Source: Anas platyrhynchos (taxonomy: Eukaryota > Chordata > Aves > Anseriformes > Anatidae). Taken from it: a stretch of DNA of 64,000 bases. This document shows, piece by piece, positions 24,301 to 36,300 of the stretch (within the stretch, counting starts at the first letter, position 1; each line of letters starts with the position of its first letter). The notes beneath the pieces are model-generated. The model saw only the letters and a program-made list of their open reading frames with translations. It ran no database searches and was not told where the DNA came from. The position numbers were made by a program, and so were the translations under genes. Location of the stretch: the NCBI RefSeq assembly GCF_047663525.1, contig NC_092597.1, forward strand, positions 16,142,501-16,206,500, read 5' to 3'.

Positions 24301-27300
24301 AACACCCTGATGTGGCTGGTTGCGCTGTCCTGACCATGAATACTGTTACTTGCAAGCTTTCCTGGGCTCTAACTACTCTGCCTTTACTATCAGAGCTCTT
24401 GTTTTGCCTTAAGTTCTCGGTGCCAAATGGTTCAAGCCACTAGTATCTGTACTACCTATGGGGGCAGAGCTCAAGCGTGAGCCATTCCCTCCCTTTTCCT
24501 GCATTTCCCTGCCTGGAAGCTCCCATGCTGGCCAGCTTGTTGTATATAGACATGCTCAAGGACTTTGAATAGCTTGCAACCAGGCTCCTATGACAGTAGA
24601 AAATAACCCGTGTTTGTCATGGTCATGCAAAATCCATGCAGACAAATAGCTCCCTAATAAGCTTACTAACTCCATACATACTGTACCTGTTTGCTGTGCT
24701 TCCAGCAGGTACCTTGCAGCCCATGAACCCTTTCCAGAGAGGTGTACAGTTTGGATTCCTAGAGAGCTTGATTCCTGAGCTGCTGTTCCCTGTGGTTGTA
24801 CACAATCTGCAGATGCAGCTGTCCTGATTCAGGAAGATGAAAGATTGCATTGAAAGAAAACATACCAAGGATGTTAAAAGTTACTTATCTTGAGCCTTTT
24901 TAAGAAATGCATAAAATGTCCTTAGAACCAGACTGCCTTTAAGATGAAAAGACCTTTATAACACTGTGCAATTGTGAATGAATAATTGTGTTATAGAGTC
25001 AGTGTTTAGAAAAAGTTGTTTTCCTTAGGACATTAGTGGCTTCCGTCTAAAAGAGTGAAGTACTACAGCAGAGCGCCTCTTTGCACAGAGGGAAAGAGAA
25101 CTGATAATACACTTCTCATAGTAACTAGGTAAATTCTGCCTATGCTAACTATTATAAGAAAAGACAGGGAGGAAAAGTAAACATACACCAGAAAAGGAAA
25201 TACTCCAGAAACACAAGATGTCTGAATGAAAAATAAGTGTATACAAAACATTGGAAGCTCCACCCCAGCTGCTGACTTTTTAAGGAGGGGGTAGGGAGCA
25301 AAGATGACTGCAACAGTGGAAGATTTTGTCTGCTCCAGACTGAGGTTGCTGTAGTCTGTGTGTTGCATCTGGAGGACTAATTGTAAGCACATTTGTAACA
25401 CAGTTATGAATCATTAACATGTGGGCATACAGAAAGAGAAATAGTCTTAAGTCATATGAGTAAATAAAGCAAGGAATGAATTGACTAAGCATACAAAGGA
25501 CAACACATTTGTCTAGGAAATACACTCCTGTAGCACAAATACTTAAACACTTACAAATTCCAAAGAAACAAAGGAAACCGGGAAGTTAGCACACCATTTC
25601 TTCTCCATTTGCTCAGTTACATATCCTAATTCAAGTATTCACTCATTCTCCTCCCTGCTAAATCCACCTTCCCTGCCCCCACCAGCCTCTCCATACTCCA
25701 CAAAATGAAGAGGGTCCTCAGTGTATCCTGGATCCAGGCTTGTTCCCAGGAGACCTGTATGACTGGGGTATAGATTTCTGAAGGGGAAACACATTTCGTA
25801 TGTTAGGACAGGCCATTGTCAGGAGTGCTGTCTCATTCACAATATATGGGAATTGATGGTCAGTATTGCTCCAGGATCCCCTGGTCCGAGTGCCACGAAC
25901 TATTTCCAGTGATTTAAAGTCTTCTGACAGCACAAGGAAAGCTGCATAATCATCTTCTTCAGCATCACTAGGGTTTCATTTCTGCTCTAAGCAGAGTTCA
26001 TCTAGCCCTGAAGGTTAGAACCATTATGCCCTTTCACCACAGATCAATAGGGATCACAATATACCTTAGAATCATAGAATCTGACTGACAACAAAGCCAA
26101 ACTTTGGATTTACAGTAATTTCAATAAAGGTCATTGACATCCTGTATGTTGAAGCCTGGTTCCCATTCTGAGACCTGCCAGAGTAAATCTAAGGCTGTGA
26201 ATGAAAGAAGTATTTGAGTTTGAGCCCTATGCTCACTACAGGCTGAATTCAGTAGGTAATGGATAAGGGCTATACTTGTATTGACTGACTTGTTAACTCT
26301 GTGGGTTTGCTTGCATTCCAGATTGTCTGCCACTACTGAGGAGTGTCTGAATTTTACGAAGCCTCTTTTGTTCAAGAAGAGTACTTCTAGTGAGTGATAG
26401 GTAAGTGCATGAGTATGGACAAAATTCTATTTTAAACCAGTTTGTTTGAACTCTAGTGTTAGTTTTGGAGCTTCTGTATTTACTTTTTAACTAAAGTAAA
26501 TACCGTTGGGAAATACCTGCTTGAAATCGGGACTATGTAATGTTCTTTTTTTTTCTTTAAAATCTTTAGTATGGTGAGAAAACAAAGATTAGAATTCTAA
26601 TGTCTTAAAAGTCAGATCTTGAGTAGCAAAAATTGTTAGCTAACTTTATGTATGTTTGTTATTTGCTTTATGTATTAGTAAGAAATTACAGGCTACATTC
26701 TGCAAACATGAAGCATCCATTAAATTTTTAAGGTTTTCAGAAGGGCAATGTGCTAATTCTAAAGCATAGAAGATGTAAGATAGATATTAAAGGTAGAATC
26801 CTTTAGTCTTTTGTACCGCTCCCCTGAAATATGTTGACATGCTCTCACTAGTATTGGTTAGGTACACACATGGAGAACTTTGCATAGTTGTTCATCTTTC
26901 TCCATTTCAGTCTGGATTTAACTTAACAGTGGGCCTTTTCAGACTGTCCCTAACTTGTCTCTGTTAAGAACATCATCAGTTACGCTCCTACTCTTCCAGT
27001 AACTTGCTCATAGTGCTCAGCTGCTGCGTTGATAGTATTTATAAAAACCTTTGTAATCTAATTGTCAGAAAGGCATTTGGCTCTCATCAATTTCTCAGGA
27101 CTTCACAAAAGTGCAATTGGTTTGGCTCTGAAGGTTTTTTGTTGTTGTTGTTGTTTGTTTGCTTTTTTTAGCACTGTTTAAGTCCTTTGGGAAAGATGTG
27201 TTTTGTACAATGGGACAAGTGCTAGGGTGGTAATTTGGGGACATACATGTGAAATGACAGCAATGAGAACTTATATGAACGTTCTTTCTAAGAGCAATCA

Positions 27301-30300
27301 GTTGCACACACTTACTCAGTTGGAAGAAAAGTTAAATGAACTGCAGAAAAATCTTGGGAAAATAATTTGTTTAAATCTGTAGTCATCTTACCAGGTTGGG
27401 CTACATTTCAAATAGGCTGTGTGTGTCAATAGTTTTCAAAATTCATTTATGTGAATTACTTAAAAATTAAAAAAGATTACTGGGCTGCAGACACATGTGG
27501 CAAATATCTGTACGTTGTCAGCATTTGCACTTTTGGGGATCTTGGATATAGATCACTATATTCAGATCCAAGTTGTTGCAACATGACAGAAAATTAATAA
27601 AAGCTGTTCTTTAGAAAAGTAAGCACTTGACCAATTCACGTTCCAGCATTCAATTTGCTTTGGGTTTTGTTCTTTAATGTCTTTTATTTCCTGTCTCACT
27701 TGTTATTTTATGCGTAGAAATACTGCTGATGGTTCCAAAAGTAAAGGCAGTATTTGTTTTATATCCTCCTCCCTTTTAATGCGTCCTGCTGTTTTTGTAA
27801 GGTGATTTATAGCTCTGAATGTAGCAAATGCTGAAAATTTGCTAAAATAATGTTGACAGGTTTGGTGTGTGGGCAGGTGGATTCTACGTCAACTTTGCCT
27901 TCTCATTATTAGAACATATGTTTAAATGTGTATTTGCAGCCAGTGAATAAAATCTTTCTCTGCTTATAAGGGCCTTTGCAACCCAACACTTTGAAAGTGC
28001 ATTATAAACAAAATTAGTCTTTAAGCTGAATCTGCTTTGCTGAAACATTAAAATCAAAGGTAGATTTCAAGAGTCTTCTTAAATTCATTTGTGTTGCAGG
28101 TGAGAGTAGATTAATTTTTCATGTGTTTTGTTCTGGAAAAGTCATTTGCAAGTCCAGGCCAACTCTCTCCTGCTCCTCTTCTTTTGTCATGCCAAATGAA
28201 AAGTTTGAGGATGTTTTTTTATCTGACATTTAAGAGATTTCTTTTCCCTTCATGTTCTCATTAAACATTTCTAGCCCAGAGTCCTGTCTCAAAACATCTC
28301 ATTCCAGATGTTGTTTTGAAATAAGGGTAACCATGGCATCTGTGAAAAACTAAAAAACTTTTGTGCACTCTTAACATAAGACACAGTAGTTAGATTGTCT
28401 GAAATGAAGTAAAGTGTTATACAAGGCTAGTTCAAGTAAGGTCTTTGACTCAGTTAACTAACCATATGACAATGAGTTGATTGTTGTTTAAAAAAGGACA
28501 AAAAATAAAAATAAAACAAAAATTCTTACAACAGTACAATAGTGAATTTAAATATTTGGCTTTTCTGGCTTTCTGACAGTGAAATGGCTGGGATTTCCAA
28601 GTGGAAGTTTAAGAGAATACAGCCTTTGGGGATTTTCTTCAAGAACCATTTTTTTCTGTATAATTTCTAACAAGTTTCAGCATATCTCTGGTACAAACTG
28701 ATATGACTCCACTGATTCTGACGTGCCCTAGCCAATGCCTTGGTCCTTCCAAAATATTTATAGTAGATGTGATTCATTTTCCCAGCAGCATATTCCCTTT
28801 GCAATTAATAAAATGGTAGAAGCCAGAATGCCTTTAGATGATGCAAGAATCAGGGCATGGGATTCAGGTTCTGCCCTCCATAGACAATCAGAATATTAGA
28901 TGTTACAGACAGACCTTTCCACCCTTCGTTGGTATGTTTTTCTGGGAGCCTGTGCCCTGGACCACATTTTGCAGCATGCACTATCTTAATAAAACAGCCT
29001 CTTTTCCAACTTGCTCTGGGGATAGCATGGTCCTGATGTCACAAAACAGGAAGGCTGGAAAGACAGAGCAAATAGAAAAAGGGAGGAGAAAACATAAATG
29101 TCTAAATAGTCTCCCTTACTTGCTTTGTTTTTCCATCCTTCCCATAGGCTCATGTTCAAGACATTACAGTCTGTTGCCATAACACTTGTCCTGGTACCAA
29201 GCAGCCAACTAACTGGCTTTTGCACAAAGGCGAGTTAATAAAAATAATTCTTGTGACGACCAAGAGAGAAAATGACCTTTTGCTTTTTTCCTTCTTCAAG
29301 CAGACAGTCACGGACCTAGGGGAGCAAGGACAGAGAAGTTTCTAGAACCAAGAGGAATCATGCAGTCAGATTAGTTTGGATCTAACGTTTGTGTAAAGAG
29401 CCATCCCTTCCAGTTTACAGTTTATTCTAAATGTTTTTTCACCCCTACCACCATCCTCTGTGGCTCGTACCTCAGTGCTTCCCAGACTGTCCACAGTGCA
29501 GGGCTGAGAGCCCATTGACTGTAATGTAATGCTTCTGGGAGTGTCTCTTAACCAGCATAGACTGCTGTTCTCTGAAGAACAAGTCAATATTGTCTACTCC
29601 TGTCCATCCTTCCTACAACTGACAAAGCCTCAGAGTTTGTAATGACACGAGCAGGCAAGGCTGTCTTCAAAAGTGTTTGCTTTGTCAGTGCATCAGGTAT
29701 CAGATAATTTTTTATTTATTTTTTTTTTCCTTTTCAGGCCAGCTGAAACTGCTGAGTTTGTGAGAAGCAAACTATAAAGCAGATCTGCTTATTTATATAT
29801 TGACAAGCTGGTTTTCCAGCTCTGTCAGTGCCAGAGTAAATACACCTCACTTTAGAAACTAAGTGGTCCAGGAGCTGGCTGAATGGATGATGCCCAGGTA
29901 ATGCCGGGTGCTGTAGGTACAGTGAGCAAGAGTCAATATAAGTGAATCTTGGAACAAAGAAACCAAATGAATTAAAAGACTGTTCTCATCATTGTTAGCA
30001 GTACATTTAGAGAAGGGGGAGAAATCATTGCTATTTAGAATATATAATGAAAGTAGAGGAGATGCATTGAAGAGGATACGAGATTAATGGATCACACTGA
30101 GGTCTTTGTCAGGTACCATTTTAGAGTGTGTGAGTTATGTGCTATAAGATTTTGATCCAGCTATTCTTTGCCTGGGTGTGCATGGTAACGTGTTATTTGC
30201 TTTTATTATTTTTGTACAATAGGTCAGACAGAAAGAAAGAAATTGTTGGAAAGTCTGTGAACTAATGGCCCTTAAGTGTGGCATCTCTACTTGCCTTTCT

Positions 30301-33300
30301 GCAGAGCAACATGTAGGTGAATAAGTCTGCTGTTGCAGTGCACAAAATGCACTGGGGAGGCAGAGAAGGAAAAAAAAGGAAGAACATGGTATTTGATAGG
30401 AAATGTGAAGTCGTTAACAAATGCACTTTGCTGCAAGTCTGATTCCTTCACTGCTCCTGGCTATTGCTTTTTCCTCCTCTTGTTTCACTTGCTTTGAAGT
30501 ATTTTATAGTCAAGTACACATTCTCTGTTTCCTCTTTTCCTGTCTTCATAATTTTTTTCTTTTCCCTTCTCCATTTCCCTTTTCCCAGATTGTCTCCTGT
30601 CTTCTCTGTTCTCTGCGTGTCATAACAGATTTTCTGTGATAAAAAAAAAAAAATAAAGTGACTGGAAGGTAGGACTTCAGCAGGAAAATGACATATCTAT
30701 GTCATTTTTATCAGTGTAGGCTAAAGTCATGGAATGGCATAACCACTAAGATCTGCTACACAGGGCCCTATGTAAAATATAATGGCCATGTTTTGCCAGG
30801 ATCTGAATGTCCGAATGTCTCAGGTAACTGCATAGTTTACATGGATGCAGCACCCACTGAGGTTTTTGCCTTGAATGTAATGAACCACTGAATAGATGTT
30901 GATAGGCTCCTACTTAAGTCTTGTTTCAACCTTCTCCCCTTCCACCAAAGAGGTTATATATAACCTCACTACAGAGGAGGTGTCAATGACAACAGTTAAA
31001 GTTGTCTGTCCTTTACATGGGGACTGTGCCACCATGCCATATACTTTTGGAAGGAAGTTGCTTAGAAGATGCAATTATGAACTGAACCCCTGTCATCTAA
31101 TACTGCCACACATCACCACAATGAAAATGGTAGCCAGTGTCACAACTTTTAGCAGCACAAATGTGGGCTATGAATGCCCTGGTTGAAAACAAAAATGTGT
31201 GTGTTAGTACAAGTCAGTCCTAGCACTGTGCTGTGGGATCAGCTGGTGGAGGAGCAGTGACATCACTTTGCAGTCCCATCCCAGTCAGTGTGGTACAGTT
31301 TCTGTAACAGTGAATCTCATGCAATTGACAGGGTATGGATTCAGAGATACTTAAGTTTTTGAGCAGTAGAGAAGAACTTGTATCAGGAAGACTGATGCTC
31401 CAGGTTCCCCCTTAGCTCTGCAGAAGAGAGTCACAGGGAGTGTTAAATCACACTGCACTTTTAAACATTCTTCTCTACTTCCAATGTGACAGAAAAAATT
31501 AAGTTATGCAGTTCTGTGGGAGTTATTAGCACCTTCAGAGTCATGCTTAAGGCTGCAGGCACTGGAAAGCAAACGAATAATGCAATAATCTCAGCAACAC
31601 CACAGGAAGAATGGAATCAATTTTCTTGAACAAAGACAAGGACCCTTTAGCTCTGAGTCACGCATCATGAATTTCTGAATTGTCACATGGACTGAGGAGA
31701 GTGTGGTACATTAGAAGTTGAAAAATAGCTGTTGACTCCTTTCTTAAACAGAGAGGTTTTAAGCTAAAGTTAACACACGTGCTATAGAAAGGTTGTTATG
31801 CCAGGCTTATGCCATATGGGGAAAAAAAGATCACTGCTTTCATAATATAGGGCAAAGCCTCAGCAGCAGTGGTACAGGGGAAGGTTCGTGTAGGAGTTAT
31901 CAAATTTAGCATGCTGAGATAAGACTTTTTAGAGCCGCTGATCTGTGACTCTGAAAGGTAGGAATATTAGCAAGTGGCACCTGAAGAAGTTTATATTGCT
32001 GTCAGAGCTCTGGAGAAAGAATTTACTGTGCCTTTTGTCTATAGTGGCAGTAAGCAACCCAAATACTGCCAGAAAGGCCTGGGTTACTGATTGATTTATG
32101 TCACCCTCCATCCAGGCTCCTGACCCATCCTGTTCAGTGACACTAACATTCCAACCTAAGAGAGGATTTATACCCTCAGCAGTTGTATTTTATCTGTGCA
32201 ACAGCATTAGTTATGAGACTTACTCTGTTCCCCAGATCCCTATTTGAGCTGCTTGCCAGCTATAAAAGCAAATGATCTACACTTACAGTCTGCAATAAGA
32301 TATTGAGTAGTTTCACAAGCATATGGATCATGACAGTTATTGGAGCCTGGCATATTTTGGAGGTATGCAAGTAATCAGACTGCAGCAGCTGACACACACC
32401 TAAGAAAGTGTTTCAGGCTGTGATAAAGAGAAAAGGGGAGAATCCACAGAGGCCAGCTCCTTCTTTACTCACACACAGAAATCAGCAGAGTGCATGCAAA
32501 CTGTTTCCAAATGGGAGGAGGTGGTATGGTTTTGCAGGTGACTGTGTATTTTGGGACTTTGGTCAGTTCCACCTATTTATGTTTTCTGTCAGAATGCAAT
32601 AGGAAGTTGGCTTGTTTTTGTCCTCATTCTGTGGTTTTGCCAAGGGGCTAAGATACCTCCTCACCTGAATTCTGTCCTGCTGCAGTCTTTGTAACATTGG
32701 GCTGTGTGCTGTGATCATCAGCAAGAAACTCAAGGAGTAAGGGGAGATTCAGATTTTAAGTGCCACTCTGTCTCTAGATGTAGAGGTCTGGTTTTAGTCA
32801 ATTTTTACAGAAGGTAAGTACAATAGAATATGTAAGAATATTATAGGTGAAAGAAACTTTTTTTTTTTTTCACATAAGCCACTATTTCCACAGGTAAAAA
32901 GCATAAATACTGGGTATAAATACTGTATTCGAATATTAGATGCTGGGAGGACACAGACTGGATTAAAAATCATATCATAGCTGTAGTGACATAGAAAGTG
33001 AACAAATAGGATATGTCACAGAGAAGGAACTTTCTAAAGACATCTGAAGTGCATTGCCTAGACTGAAAAATGGTTTGGGGGTTAAAATAGTTTCTTCTTG
33101 ATTGAAGAAAAATGGAACACTTACATCTCTAAAAAGATGTAAATGTTTTCTTTAGAAAGTGACCTCTTTGGTTTAGATCCACCACTACCTCCTTCCTGAA
33201 TCAGATAGAATCTGCCTGCTGAATCTCCTGTGTCTTTAACAGTGTTAATATAATTTATGCTCACATTCATTTTCCTATAGCAACAGTTTTGTATTTTGAG

Positions 33301-36300
33301 CTGAGTACATATTGCAAGTAGGAAGCATCAGCTGTGCTAGTATGAATACACTGAGGAATGACCAATCAGTCACAGATTTCAGTAGAACGTTAATCAGCAG
33401 AGTGTAACAGCACAGCTGGGAAGCTAATACATTTTCATGCAGTTTATACAGAGCAGGAACACTGCAAGCTCATAAGCTCTGAAAAAGACAGATGGAATCC
33501 TGTGTTCCTGAGAAATATGAATTAACCCATTTAGGAATGACTGCAATAGGAAACATTACAATATAACACGCGGTTGCCTACCTTGATGAGTAACTTTCTT
33601 CTCATGTTGTTGCAGTTCACATTTGCTGCAGCCTTGGACTGGACTATGCTGGTGATTACACGTGGAGGATCAGGTGGGCTGTCTTCTGTCTCTGTTGTGA
33701 ATGGCAGTTGTGTTCTAGGGCAGCAGTCAAAATCCTCTTGACCCCAGCTAGCAGAAATCTCAAACGGATCAGGGCATTTCTCATCGGGACTTGACCCATC
33801 ATCACTGTTTTTGGCGTTGCACAATATAAGTGATCTTGAAATGGAGCGAAACTTTCTTGACTTCCTGTTCCCAGCATTGCTCTTTCGATCCATCTTCAGA
33901 GAGCTGGTGGTACTGCTCTTTTTCCTATCGTTCTCCCACTTATGTGGCATGATACCTTCAATAACTTTCTCCGCTTCTCTGGTGCTAAATATCCTCCAGG
34001 AAAGGAAATATAAAAAGTAAGTTGTAATATACCCCTACTCAATAACCTACACTACTGAAAAGCCCTAATGAATAAATTGAATCAACAGAGCCTTTCAGTC
34101 TGCTAACAACCACGTGATATCTCATGACTTGCTAATTCTGTTTCTGTGCAGTGCTCTACTAAATTCTCCTTCACCTTTTCATTCTCTTCCCATGCTCCCC
34201 AAGCACAATGGAGTGCTTTTAATAAATGTTTTTGATGCTTCCATTGTGCTACTGCTTTTTGGCTTCTGCTGAATTTGCATGTTGAAATCCTAAATTGAAA
34301 AGGAAGATACTTTAAAAGCATTATTCTATCCTGCTAACATTACTTGAAAAGAGGAAGCTCCTTCTGAAGTTTGATTCATGAAACCACTATAATTCAAAGA
34401 AGATTAATCAAATTGTTGAGGTTAAGTTCTCTGCCTGGCACATCTGATTTGTAAGTGGTTTAGCAAAAGCAGATCTTAGCCGTGAGAGAGTAAGAAATGT
34501 CAGGCTGCTATAAAGCTCCTACCTTTGCAGACCAGAACTCACTTAAGACTTTGCATTTAACAGTAACAGAGATCCAGTGAAGCACTTTAGATATGAATAT
34601 CTGATTAAGGATTGAACTCTATAAAGGATTACAGCTCCAATACATCAATCAAAAAGTGTCCCATTACAGAAATGGTTTGCTTCGGTGTATGATACAGCAC
34701 ACCAAATTAAGAGAAAATGGAAGAAATGCTATACAATCAAAATGTGACAAGCTGGAGCTTTTGTAAAATGGAAAGAAAAAAAAAAAATAATAAGCATGTT
34801 AAGATAGCAAAGGAGAGCTTTGTTAAAGCAGTTTTCTTTTTCTCTCAGAAATTTTGTAGAGCTGTTTTGTTAGGAATGTATTAGTGCTAGAAAAAAAAAT
34901 CAACCTGAGCAAGTCTTAATGAATTGCTTTGACTTGCTTAATTTTCATTATCATATTTATTACAAAAGACATTCTCAAGCATACCACTGAGAGAAAACGG
35001 TTGTACAATGTGCTACAAACTGTCTGGCTTGGGTTCAATGCAGAATTAGGTGGGCACATATGCACTTTTTGCCGAAAATGGTGATACGGAAGTAGGAGAA
35101 AGCAGATTTTCTAAAGGCTCCTTACAGCCCTGACAAGAAACATAGGCCTGCAAATTCTAGCCAAACCAGACCAGTATTTATAATAAATACAATACAGCCA
35201 TATAATAAATCCTAAGGATTATTTTTTTTTCTCATACAAATAATAAGGAAAAAAAAAAAAAAAAGATAAGCACTATGTGATTGAGTTCTATGGCATTCCT
35301 GGAGCAGTATATACAATTCAGTGTGAATCTGAATCTGAATTTGGATTTATAAAAGAAAAACCTTGGATACAGCTTTTCCAGGAGGAGAAAAGAGGTCCCT
35401 TTTTCTCCCAGGGAGTGCAGTCTTTTCTGGTGTTTTTGATAGGTAATGCTCCTGTAACCCTCAATTATAACTTATTTCTGTCATACTAGTCATAACATTG
35501 ATCTGCTGTCTGATGTCTCTCTTCCAAAATAAAAGCCCCAGCACTTCAGAAACTCCTCAGGATTCCCAGCAAGAAATGATACCATGGCAAAGTTGAAATT
35601 TTATAGTTTCTGGAGAACATGTCAAGTTGAACAAAACCATTATTTTCTGACTCGCTCCTGTGTGTCTTTGGTAGGCTCCCTGCTGATGTGGAAAAGTCTG
35701 ACCCGACTTTACAGGAATATTGGTACCAAAATTACCAGACTCCCAGCCTTCCCCACACTGTCGTGAGGAAATCTTTCAGGGTCAAACTAAGTTAGCATAT
35801 TTTCTTTAGTGCACTGAATGTTCTTTTTTCTTTTTTTCAGAATTCCGCCTCTTCTTATGAAGGCTTGAAACCACAAGTGTCAGTGGAGGACAACCCAACA
35901 GCACAGCCACGCTCCCTTCCTGTGATGTACAGGTCATGCTGAATACAGGATGTCTGAGCTTGTATGTAAGGATACTGAGGGGATGGAGAAGGGGTTGACA
36001 TGGAATTCAGCTTTCACAGATGGACATTGTGGTTGACTTGTGATCTTATTTCTCTGGGGTTAATCTCCCCTTCTACACTGTTGAGAGAAGCTACTTCTCA
36101 GAATTTATTTTGAAGTACAGAGATGAAAAGTGCAAAGAATTACATTAGAACAATGATTTTGAGAACTGTAATAAGTAACTGTTGGTGTAATTCAGCATCA
36201 TGTTAGCAATTTTTGTATGCTTTTTCACTGATTACATTAGTTAAAAGATGACTGATACTACTAATATATAAAGACTTTCGAGGTTTGGTGATTACTATTT

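Noticed and set aside
34103..34321. Minus-strand ORF ([17 protein letters not shown]) as an IL16 exon in intron 1
   Set aside because: An acceptor-like CAATTTAG exists, but no good donor follows and no homology is recognised.
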